Shown here: in pieces, positions 33,454 through 42,420 of the stretch
Numbering within the stretch: position 1 is the stretch's first letter
How the letters are laid out: each line of letters begins with the position of its first letter
Assembly: GCF_932526225.1 (NCBI RefSeq)
Contig: NC_064044.1
Location: 15,501,453-15,565,452 of the forward strand
DNA length: 64,000 nucleotides
Reading direction: 5' to 3'
Source: Nematostella vectensis
Taxonomy: Eukaryota > Cnidaria > Anthozoa > Actiniaria > Edwardsiidae
Translations under genes and position numbers: made by a program
Notes under the pieces: generated by a model
The model's input: only the letters and a program-made list of their open reading frames with translations
Told to the model about the DNA's origin: nothing
The model's database searches: none

Positions 33454-34935
33454 ATGTGCAAGAAATACACTACTATGCAAGTTGCTACATATGAGATGTA
33501 CTGCACACACTCAATCTATCGCCAGAAACTTGATTTAATTAATAGATCAGGATTAGAGGCTTATCTAACTGGTGATTATAACATAAATTTTCTCCACTAC
33601 AGTTCTAGTAACCAAGTCTCAGACTATGTTGACATGCTATTCTCTCTCGGATATATGCTACTAATAACAAAAGCAACACGAATTACATACCATTCTAAGA
33701 CTCTAATAGATCTTATTTACACTAATGTTCCTAGCAAAACAATTAAATCTGGTATCTGTCTTGCTGATATCTCAGACCATCTCCCATGTTTCTGCACTTT
33801 CACTACTACCCTTCCTTCTTCTAATGAGAAGAAATTTTACAGGGATTTCACCAACTTTAGAAAAAAAAAATTCTTGAAGATTTGCAAAAAGTCAATTTTA
33901 TGTCTCTTGTCAATACAAATGTCAATGAAAGTTTGTCCTCTATTATCAATGTATTGCAAAAACTCACAGATAAACATGCTCCTATCAAGAAAGCTTCCAA
34001 TGCCAAAATGAAACAACTCAGGAAACCATGGATTTCTAATTCTATCCTTGTTTCGATCAAACAAAGGCACAAATTATATAAATCACACTTTTTCAGTGGT
34101 GACCCTGTAATGATTAAACAATACAAAACATATTACAACAAATTAAACAGAATAATGGCTGCAGCTTAAAAAAATTACTTTGACTCTCAATTTTCATTGA
34201 ATAAAGATAACTTTAAAATGACTTGGAAGCTAATTGGCATGTTAATTGACAGGGATAAAAAGGAAAACACATGTATATCCAAACTAATCTATAACAATGA
34301 ATGCTTTACTGATACAAAAAACATATGTGACAAATTGAATGAACACTTTATCAATGTAGGACTAACTCTCGCTGATAAACTGCCAACTACGGATACAGAA
34401 CCCACATCTTTTATTAAACGAACATTCACCAGTAGCTTCATGTTTATAGGCAATTTGTCTTTCGAAGTATCAGATCTTATTAAGAACCTTAAAGTTAATA
34501 AAGCTACTATTGGTGTCCCAATAAAATTTATTAAACTAGCAAATTCAAGTATCAGTGAGGCAATAACTTCTATTTTTAATTTGTCCCTCTTACCAGGAGT
34601 AGTTCCAGATATACTAAAAATATATGAAAAAGTGACACCAGTTGACAAAGGCGGGGAAACGCTTGATCCTAGCAACTACTGGCCCATTTCTACATTATCA
34701 TCATTCAGCCAAATATTCGAAAAACTAGTCTACAAACAACTTATCGATTATATTGAGAAATTTAACATCCTCACTGAATGCCAATTTGGATTCAGGAAAG
34801 GCCACTCAAGCCATAGCAGAAATAGCAGAAAATTTTTAAAAAGCAATAGACAACAATCTTTATACATGTGGAGTCTTCCTCGACTTTGCTAAAGCTTTTG
34901 ATAGCTTCAAAGGCTTTTCAAACACCCCTGGTGCA
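33454..34935 (+). pseudogene. LINE fragment (endonuclease and RT start)
   Basis: The plus strand shows TGDYNINFL (GD.N motif), KTLIDLIYT, ISDHLPCF (SDH), KHAPIKKASNAKMKQLRKPWI, then an RT N-terminus (GGETLDPSNYWPIS, CQFGFRKGHSS) and, after a frameshift, FLDFAKAFD at about 34875. It then ends in unrelated sequence, so blocks B and C with the YADD motif are absent. Stops at 34012 and 34168 and frameshifts break it. It is a Jockey/CR1-type LINE, truncated at both ends. Confidence 0.75.
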
Positions 34936-35243
34936 CCCCTGGCCTGCACCTATCTATTTTCAAACAAGACTACATTTAGCTAGCCCAAACTACTGTCCAA
35001 AGATAGCCAATATTCTAACAATAGCATATGGGTGTAGTCAGATGGGTTCTAGGCTGTTAAAGTTAAAGTATCAATATTAATTTATTTTGCTGCTGAAGAG
35101 CAAAAAGATCTGGCCATCAATAATTGGACAGTTATTGTCTATCCAGCAAAGTACACCTAGGTATTTTTGTTTGCTGCCAAAAAACTTAGCTGTAATCTCC
35201 CACTGAGGTGTTTTAATTTAAGTAGTAGTATATTGAGGGAGGG
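34936..35243. other. Non-coding stretch
   Basis: Rearranged remnants after the LINE fragment. No clear coding motif. Confidence 0.4.
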
Positions 35244-36890
35244 TCAAGACCAAAGAACTCTAAAGTAGTGTTTCCCATACAAGCAGGTTGTTACATTCTC
35301 AAGAAATGCACAAACAAGGTACATTTTTCCAACACAACTAAGGTTAACTTTGAGGTTCTTTTTGAAGTCCAAGAATTTGAAGTCGTTGATGATTTCTCCA
35401 AACAACCATTCTACTGACGACCGTACTGAGCTCATTCTTGAGTTGTACTCTTCCATCATGGGGGTCAAAACTCCATTACGGAAAGGGGCTTGAAGGTGTA
35501 CCCTCAATGGGTACGCAGGGTCCCCATACATACACATCGCCTGACCAGTAGGGGAGAATGCATTGTTTTCTAATTCATGCAAAATATTGGATTCCATCAG
35601 CATAAATGCATCATGTCTTTTGCCCTCTGAAAGAAAAGTTTTAAAAGTAGATATGAAAAATGCACATGACAGGAGTCAATTTTTATATATTGTAAGTTTA
35701 GATGGTTAGAAAAGTCTCTACCCCTCTCCCCAGGTTCCTCTCCCTGTTCAATGGAACACTTCAATTCGTTTCGTGAGCACTTCACCTATTCTGTTTGAGT
35801 TGTATCAAATGTACTCATCAGATTAGCCAAGAAAAAATCCTTGGGGATAATGATGTTTTTAGATGTCTTGCTCTTTTGTTTCTGGTGGGTGAGGTCTATA
35901 AATAAAAACACAACAAGTAGTCTCAAGATAAAACAGCTGAGTTTACTTACCGACTGGGCCATACATGTGTCCGATAAGGCCGTTAGGCAGCACCACTGAC
36001 TGAAACTTTAAAGAGTGCACTCTTTTATGACCATTATATCAATTCTTTGGTTTTGGCCTGGTCGCACCGTTCCGTCTGCAAAGCCAAAACAGTTGCTTAA
36101 TGGGGCTCCCTTGGCAAAAATTGCATCAGCATATTCTTGTAACATCGATGGATTGAGTATATCACAATTCCATTGCGAAATTCGATGGCAATGATTGTCA
36201 AATATATAGTCCATCAAGGTGTTTGTTATCATGCACAGCTCTGGCACAGGTTTACCAAACCGGCCGATCAGATCAGAATATCGACAAGGATAGCAAAAAC
36301 GCCTTAGGAGCATACACAGAGCTTCATCTGCATCGCAGATTGTTCTTTGTGAACACTGAATAGTGGCTGGTAGTTGTAGAGCGTCAACTACTATCGGTAT
36401 GTCTTGTTTTCGCATTCTAAACTCGGCAATGCACTCGTCTTCGTTCATGGTTTCCAGGTCAAAACTCTCGTAGAAATCGTAGGGAAAATACGGGTTTTTT
36501 TGATCGGTAGTCTTCCCATAAAACCAAGAATTCTTTATCACTAAGTGCTCCATTGTCGTATGCCACTAGCAAAAGATCTCGTATTCCTTGGAATACACAA
36601 CTCCCGTCACGAGTTGTGTTTTCCTTCGGCTTAATGTTTTGATTTTGGCGGGAGCAACGGGGGGAGCTCGCCCACAGGCCGCATCGGCCCTGGCGTCGCC
36701 GTTGTCGATAAAACGACCGGTGCTTAAGTTCCCTATTTACGGCTGGTGGCGGTGCGACAATTTCCTCCGTTTTGTTGACGACTGGTGGAGGGTCGACCAT
36801 TGACCCGGTTCTCCTTGCTTGCAGCCGAGCAGATCTAGGCCTTTTAGCTGGCTGAATTGGAGGTGGTGGTGGTCGGCGTTTACTAGGCAT
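35244..36890 (-). pseudogene. PIF/Harbinger (HARBI1-like) transposase gene with one intron
   Basis: A DDE transposase that inserts PIF/Harbinger elements, typically at 3-bp targets. The minus-strand start MPSKRRPPPPP (36890) gives a Pro/Arg-rich leader, then IRDLLLVAYDNGALSDKEF, then (after a +1 shift in an A7 run, 36495-36501) NPYFPYDFYESFDLE..ECIAEFRMRK. The first Asp is in GFADGT (36074-36076). A one-base loss near 36037 shifts the frame before HKRVHSLKFQSVVLPNGLIGHMYGPV. After the intron come EGKRHDAFML, GDPAYP (second Asp, 35520-35522) and SVEWLFG (Glu, 35409-35411). All three DDE residues survive; only two single-base shifts break the gene. Confidence 0.85.
35627..35950 (-). other. Intron of the Harbinger transposase
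   Basis: The donor CCAGTCG|GTAAGT (intron from 35950) and the acceptor TTTCTTTCAG (ending at 35627) join GPV and GKRHDA through a split Glu codon, matching the conserved VEGKRHDA order of HARBI1-like proteins. Confidence 0.8.
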
Positions 36891-36959
36891 GATCTACCTC
36901 TATAGGGAAATACAAATCTATCTGCAAAAGGTAGGTACATGGAGCTGATGTAATATCAT

Positions 36960-37749
36960 CCTCCAAAATAAATTAGAGGAATGAAACCCCCAAATAATAA
37001 ACATATAACAATGGGAGGATTGAAACCACCACAGCGTCAGTGCAAGAAATCAAATCACAGCAAAATGAGAAACAAAATGATAAACAGGAGGATTGAAGCC
37101 CCATACAATCTACTAGCGAGAAAAATATAATAGAAAAGAAGGATTGCAAAAAACCCCAGAAAACAAATTACTGTACAAGGAGTAAAGCCTCGTGCAAATA
37201 ATTAACAAGAGGATTAAAGCCCCGTAAAATCTTAACCCTTTTTTAGGGACAAGGGAAGGAATGAAGCCCCCACGAAGCCAATTGTAAGGATTTAAGCCTC
37301 ACAGAATTAATAAACACGAGGATTGAAGCCCCATGAAGTCCGCGAGTGGATATAAAACTCTCTCGATTGAGAGCAGAAGGAGGATTAAAGCCCCCACAAG
37401 GCAAATTTCAAGCCGAACTTAAACAACAAAATATATTGTTTGACTCCTCGTAAGGAAAATTCAATCGTACAAACATCGGATATAACATACCCGCAGTTAT
37501 GAAGCAGCTATGCAAGAAAGAAAATACAAAACTGCCAAAACCGTTAAATACTTCGCTATTAGTTCAGTAAAACAGTGGAGGTCAAAGAGGGTCAACAAGT
37601 CAAGTAAACACTACGATAAAAACAGATTTTGAACAGATTAGTGCCACCACAATAAGAACAGAGTAAGTAATAGTAGTTCGGCTAAATTCAATGAGTGAAA
37701 AAAGAGGCAATCCGTAAGGCCTATCAGTCATCAACAAACCTACCGATCG
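36960..37749. other. Non-coding stretch with minisatellite
   Basis: Contains the degenerate AGGATTGAAGCCCC array (36974-37396) and then 350 bp without recognised features, up to the SGNH gene stop. Confidence 0.5.
36974..37396. repeat. Degenerate interspersed minisatellite AGGATTGAAGCCCC
   Basis: About ten copies of a 14-17-bp phrase (AGGATTGAAGCCCC with variants such as AGGATTAAAGCCCC, AGGAATGAAGCCCC and AGGATTTAAGCCTC) are spaced irregularly by about 30-75 bp, all in one orientation. The spacers are AT-rich and unlike each other. It lies 3' of the SGNH gene (minus strand). Confidence 0.8.
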
Positions 37750-38361
37750 TTAAAGATGAGTTACGGTCTCCGTTGTCTTGAGTAAGTTGATTGAATGAAT
37801 GATAGCACCGCGATAGCTACGATACAGCATATACTGGCTATCTTGAGACAAAGGAAGTCCATCAAGGAGGAATGGAGTATGGAAAGGGTTTTTAAAACCC
37901 CTGTGTGACCAGCAGAACACGTTTGGCAAGGACCCGAGAAGAACACTCGAGATTTGGTTAAGGGTTTCAGCATTTCTGTTAAATACGCGGTGACCGCGGA
38001 ATGCACGCCCCCGTGGGATAACATGGCATAAACCGACGACGCGAACGGGATACTCTTTGCGTAAGAGCAACACTAATTCTTCAATGCGTGAGCCAACAAC
38101 TTCAAGACCAATACGGGAAAGGTCATTGGTACCGATTTCAATAATAACTACATCGGGAGAGGACCGAGAAACGACATGGAGATCCCTGGCGCAAGGCAAA
38201 GGAACAGTGCGTCCTCCCACGCCGTGCAAAATAACATGGATGCTACCAGCAAAACCAAAGGAAAGATCCGCCCGGGAATCAAAATTAGCCGAAAGATCCG
38301 AATGTAGACGACGGACAAAAGAATGTCCTAAGATGAGAACTTTAGGTATATCAGAAGCCAT
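37750..38361 (-). CDS. SGNH hydrolase-fold protein, transposon type
   Basis: The open 203-codon frame starts MASDIPKVLILGHSF (38361). SGNH hydrolases are Ser esterases; block I here is LGHSF (GDS-like, Ser 15), block II HGVGGRTV, block III EIGTNDLS and block V LLDGLPLSQDSQYMLYRSYRGAI. In relatives the last motif is DG.HLS, so the catalytic His position is Pro here and the enzyme is probably inactive. Such stand-alone SGNH ORFs accompany YR-type (Ngaro-like) retroelements in invertebrates. Neither an RT nor a recombinase is next to it, so it is an orphan piece. No stops are present. Confidence 0.7.
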   Translation of the reverse strand: MASDIPKVLILGHSFVRRLHSDLSANFDSRADLSFGFAGSIHVILHGVGGRTVPLPCARDLHVVSRSSPDVVIIEIGTNDLSRIGLEVVGSRIEELVLLLRKEYPVRVVGLCHVIPRGRAFRGHRVFNRNAETLNQISSVLLGSLPNVFCWSHRGFKNPFHTPFLLDGLPLSQDSQYMLYRSYRGAIIHSINLLKTTETVTHL

Positions 38362-38632
38362 AACAACTCACCGAAAAACTTTAACGGATCCTTCGGCGAC
38401 TGGCAGCAAATGACACCGTGCACGAGTGTTGCCCTAGCCTAGTGCTAATGGATAGGGGTCAATGCAATGGATCCCCAACAGGAGTCACGTGTGGACAGTT
38501 GTTATATAACAATAACACAGGGTCCCCATCAATGAATTATACTGCACAGGGTTCCCATCATAATATTATAGCATTAATTTGAATAACCCGTGGGAAAGCA
38601 TATAAGCATAGTCTATTCGCAAGCAAATATTT
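38362..38632. other. 5' flank of the SGNH gene
   Basis: Includes two copies of CACAGGGTTCCCATCA-like phrases (about 38518 and 38548, 30 bp apart) and the right border of the composite insertion. Confidence 0.45.
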
Positions 38633-38637
38633 TCTTT

Positions 38638-39935
38638 CAGGGGGGCGTGGTAGTATTTTGCATGACTAATCACATTCAACTGGTACATTACAAATTGCCC
38701 CTTTAACTTTTCTTTGTTGACCTTTCGGCATGATGATAATCTTTTCAAAGACTATCCGCTGTGCTATGATTATCGTTCAAGCTTTTCTAACAATGCAAGA
38801 TCTGGTGGTACATCATCAACATACAGATTATTACAAACAGCTTGGCATGGTATTTGTCCTTTCATAACTTTTGCATTACAGGTTCTACAAATGTAAACTT
38901 CTCCAGATTATATGTTATGCTGATATCTGCATCATAAATTTGTAGTATACTTGGAAGCCTGTCAATAGTGGGATGATTATTATCAATGTTTATTTTTCCA
39001 TATAAAAAACATTAGCATGGTCAATAATTGCATCAAAGGTTTGTGTATTTCAGTAGCCGCAAGACTTGATAGTAGAAAAGCAGACAGTATAGAATGATAG
39101 GGCACAACATAATTGTAATGGAATATCACTTACACCTCCAGTTACATCATGATTTTTATTGATACCATGGACCTGTTGTTCATAAGTCATTGTCACATCA
39201 AATTCTACTTCAGTGATACGAACACCTTTTAGTTCAAATGGAACTTCTGTATTTTTACAGAGTGATTTAAGATAGTTAATAACTCCATCAAATCTGTCTA
39301 TATATAATAACACGCATGTTCCTTGTGGGAGGGGCATACCCATTAAGTCTTAAGCATGAGAATCAAATATCTTGAAGCCACCATCACTGGTACAGAAAAT
39401 ACCCAAAGTAGTGCTGAGGATAGTCAAAAGAAAGTAAGTATAATCTTCTATCATTAATGCTTGCATAGCATCATCTAATGGCATACAGTAACCAAAACCT
39501 TCTATTGCGCAAGTGTCGTGGATAGTGCCATTGTAGCTTGGGCTGTATTGCAGCTGATAGTGTTTGATATTGTAACCATTTCTGGTACTTCTGTAAGCAG
39601 TAGATATGTCTGTCCAGACAACTGTGATAACCTACAATGAAGCTCATTACCAATGAAGATATGCCATTTCTATGGTTATATATAAGGGAAGTGAGAGACA
39701 TAGCAACGCATTGTGTGCCTGCATTAAATCCAAACACTGCTGCATTGTCCTGACTATAAGGAGCTTGAATTGTTTTTCTAGGATCAATGGGAGGGCCAGG
39801 GTTTGTTTCTACATCTCTAGACAAATTATACTCACAATAAATTTTCTTATGATTTAGATTTTTATAAACAATTGGCTGAGTGAGTTCTCCTAGAATGTAT
39901 TGTATTCTTGCAATGCACTTTAAGCTTTCCATGTA
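38638..39935 (-). pseudogene. Helentron 2A-like motif and cysteine-protease-like domain
   Basis: The minus-strand frame holds YNLSRDVETNPGPP (2A-like motif at 39792-39815; 2A sequences make the ribosome skip a bond before the last Pro). A protease-like domain follows: FGFNAGTQCVAMSL (probable catalytic Cys, 39708-39710), YSPSYNGTIHDTCAIEGFGYCMPLDDAM, FKIFDSHA (probable His, 39356-39358; then a TAA), MGMPLPQGTCVLLYI, GVRITEVEFD. Next come IPCQAVCNNLYVDDVP, MPKGQQRKVKGAICNVPVEC and ILPRPPER, continued at 32829. The Cys/His pattern resembles the OTU or tegument-type (C76-like) proteases often seen in Helentrons. Frameshifts near 39640 and 39050 and the stop show decay. Confidence 0.7.
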
Positions 39936-40374
39936 TATGACAGGACTTCATAGGCTTGCATGTTTTCTTTCTACAACGTCTGTATCTGAGATCTCGTGCT
40001 TTTCTACAACCCTTTATAAAAACATGCACTCGAGAGGACCTTGGGATGCTTTTCTTTATAAAGCTACGAAGCCAACGCCTTACTTGTCTAGATTTATGTA
40101 AAATACGGGTAATTTGTTTCTCTGGTATCCTACTAGGTTCTCTATCACACACACGTCGAACATTATGCACTCGAGCAGCATGTTGGGGATAGTCAGTTAT
40201 ATACACAAACTTCCAATATCGAGAGCGAAAATTGTTTACTGAACAACTTTCACCTTTACCATTTTCAACAACAGATAAGAGTGTAGCTTTGTCAAACAAA
40301 TCACATTCATCTAAGGAACTCATGACAGCTTTTGTTGACGATATAATGTTGTTTACACAGAGTTTAGCACCCAT
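39862..40374 (-). pseudogene. Basic region upstream of the 2A-like motif
   Basis: The 170-codon open frame is strongly basic (RRWLRSFIKKSIPRSSR, RDLRYRRCRKKTCK). A frameshift near 39900-39935 separates it from the frame with the 2A-like motif. It may be the C-terminus of the product released by 2A skipping, but I do not recognise the family. A nucleic-acid-binding role is only suggested by charge. Confidence 0.45.
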
Positions 40375-41030
40375 GAGACGAATGAATCACTAACACCATG
40401 ATAGTATACAAGTTGATGGGAAATAAAGTATTCAAAGTTAACCATTGGATTAGTACAACCAATTGAAAAATAGCAAATGCAGCGATTTGAGCATTGCGAT
40501 TTTGAGCATTGATTTCAGCATTGATTTGTATTTGATTTGCCGTTGCAGTTCTCTCACGAATGGGTGAGGTGACGCCCGTGTTCGAGGTCTGTTCATTTTT
40601 CACTGCCGTTGCAGTTCTCTCACGAATGGGAGAGGTGACGACCGTGTCTACGGTTTGTTCGTGTTTCACTGCCGCTGCAGTTCTCTCACAAATGGGAGAG
40701 GTGACGACCGTCTTTGCGGTCTGTTCGTTTTTTTTTTGCTGCCATAGCAGCACTCTCACGAATGGAAGGGGTGTCGATCTCTAACACAGAGATCTCGTCT
40801 ACGGCTTCAAAACTCCGACTAGTAAAGAGTAAGGCATCCTTAGAATTCACGTACATCTCTTGTCGTATCGCGAGCGAAGAAAAAGCAAACAACATTCCTT
40901 GGTCGCTACGAGCTCTGACGCTATTGGAAGTAACCAATAAGCTACCAGATAAATTGTGCACGTCGTTTAGTTGACTATGGCGCAAAGGATCTTGGGGTAT
41001 TCCGAAACATTGCAGATTTCCCGGGACCAC
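40364..41030 (-). pseudogene. Helentron 5'-proximal ORF with 22-residue repeats
   Basis: Two overlapping minus-strand frames (41030-40686 and 40759-40364) become one with a shift in the T-run near 40727-40740. The joined product would have an N-terminus (YVNSKDALLFTSRS), then about four 22-residue repeats (SPIRERTATAVKNEQT..T-VVT; 66-bp period at 40545, 40611, 40677 and about 40746), an Asn/Gln-rich part (NAQNRNAQ) and a hydrophobic stretch (AAFAIFQLVVLIQWL) that could be a membrane helix. I do not recognise the family. It starts within 60 bp of the Helentron 5' end. Confidence 0.5.
40545..40770. repeat. 66-bp in-frame tandem repeat
   Basis: Units begin GCAGTTCTCTCACGAATGGG at 40545, 40611 and 40677, with a diverged fourth at about 40746. 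The period is a multiple of three, so the repeat is kept in frame (22 residues). Confidence 0.9.
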
Positions 41031-41056
41031 GGGAAAAAAACCAGTTTCAATTTATA

Positions 41057-41083
41057 ACTGGGCTACCACAGGTATCCCAGTAA
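41057..41083 (-). other. Helentron 5' terminus with hairpin
   Basis: ACTGGGCTACC-ACA-GGTATCCCAGT (41057-41081) is an imperfect 11-bp inverted repeat with one mismatch. Its outer arm equals the inverted copy at the 3' end (11303-11313). The CACTA frame resumes at 41084. Confidence 0.7.
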
Positions 41084-42420
41084 ATAGCTTTCTTCGGCCA
41101 CTTGTAGCAGAGCTAAATGTTTTATCGAAGGGGATTCAAATTAAATTGACAGGCACAACATGCTACACTATGTTCCGTGCTGCCCTTCTTTGCGTTGGTT
41201 GTGGTGTTCCTGCCACCCGTAAATTGTGTGGTTTTACTGGACATACTTCATCGAATGGTTGTTCTAAGTGCAAAAAGTTCTTTGCAAGCAATGTAAGTGA
41301 TGGAATGGACTATTCTGGGTTTGAGGTACAGCCTCCAAGGACTATTGAGGAACACAGGGCTCAAGTTCAAGAAGCTTTGAACAAGACCTCAGAGCTACAG
41401 ATCAGGCATCAGTTGAAAAACAATTTAGTGAATTGCTTCAGTTGCCCTACTTTGATTCAGTGAGATTCCACACTATAGGTCCCATGCACACACGTCTTTT
41501 TACTGGAACAGCCAAATATGTTATGCAGTAGATTTGGCTTAATGTTCAAGACCCAATTATTACCAAGAAAGGGTTGACCCAGATTCAAAAGAAACTTGAT
41601 GACTTAAGACCTCCTTCTAGCATTGGTCGAATGCCTGCTAAAATTGAAAATTCGTATGGTGGCTTTACTGCAGATCAGTTGAAGTCTTGGACCTTGTTTT
41701 TTTTCAATATATGCTCTGTGGAACATACTTCCTGTGGCAGATTTAGAACTCTGGCGCAATTTTGTCATGGCCTGTACTTTACTTTGTTTGTCTGTCATTA
41801 CAGAAGGGCTGTCATTCATACCTTCTTACATTTGGAAAAGAACTTGAAAAGCTGTATGGAAAGGACAGGATTACAACTAATATGCACCTCCAAACCCATA
41901 TAATTGAGTGTATTCTTGATTATGGACCTGTTTACTCATTCTGGTTGTTCAGTTTCGAGAGATATAATGGGATGTTAGGTGAATACCAGACCAACCATGG
42001 AGCTGTAGAAATTCAGCTCATGCGTAAATTCACATCTGAACTTTACGTCAAGGATATTCAGCTTCCAAGCGAATTCAAAGACATGTTCCAGCCTCTCCTA
42101 AACAAGCTCAAAACAAAACAAGTTGGTACCCTGCTCATCAAGAGGAGAACCTGTCGAGAAGAATCATCGAGATAAGTCTACTATCCAATGGGCCAGTTCG
42201 TGAAAGCAGTCATTGGCATATCCTGGATAATGATTCCCTGTACAAGTTCCATCCTCCACACTCCAAGTCAAGCATAACTGTATACCACGTAAACCATCTA
42301 AGAGAGGCATATCAAACAACATTCCAAGAAGTCAAGCCTGAATCAGTCACAAGGTTTTTTTTATAGATTTGCATCAATTTCTATTGGTGGAGAGCGATAT
42401 GGTTCTGCAGTATCTAGAGG
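41081..42420 (+). pseudogene. CACTA/EnSpm Tnp2-type transposase, 3' half
   Basis: It resumes in frame with the 5' half at 11280: NSFLRPLVAELNVLSKGIQI, then FRAALLCVGCGVPATRKLCGFTGH..GCSKCKKFF (a CxxC..CxxC zinc knuckle), a stop at 41461, GPMHTRLFTGTAKYVM-stop, SSIGRMPAKIENSYGGFTADQLKSW, and after frame changes NMHLQTHIIECILDYGPVYSFWLFSFERYNGMLGEYQT (the conserved C-terminal block with FE, 41880-41985), VEIQLMRKF and YHVNHLREAY. It ends near 42420 in ERYGSAVSRG where a LINE begins. It is the C-terminal half of the same element as 10326-11280. Confidence 0.8.

Larger units (their letters stand above)
32830..38632. mobile_element. 5.8-kb composite insertion in the Helentron
   Basis: The Helentron frame ends ..LPRPPER at about 38638 and resumes ..RSGIIMLKLKRK at 32829. 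The flanks carry a 5-bp direct repeat TCTTT on the plus strand (32825-32829 and 38633-38637). Inside are a LINE fragment (+), a Harbinger transposase gene (-), a minisatellite and an SGNH gene (-). It is not clear whether one element brought all of these or several came in turn. Confidence 0.6.

Noticed and set aside
36974-37396. CRISPR-like array (GGATTGAAxCC phrases with unlike spacers)
   Set aside because: The repeats are only about 15 bp, variable, and spaced 30-75 bp apart, in a eukaryotic transposon context with no cas genes. It is a degenerate minisatellite.
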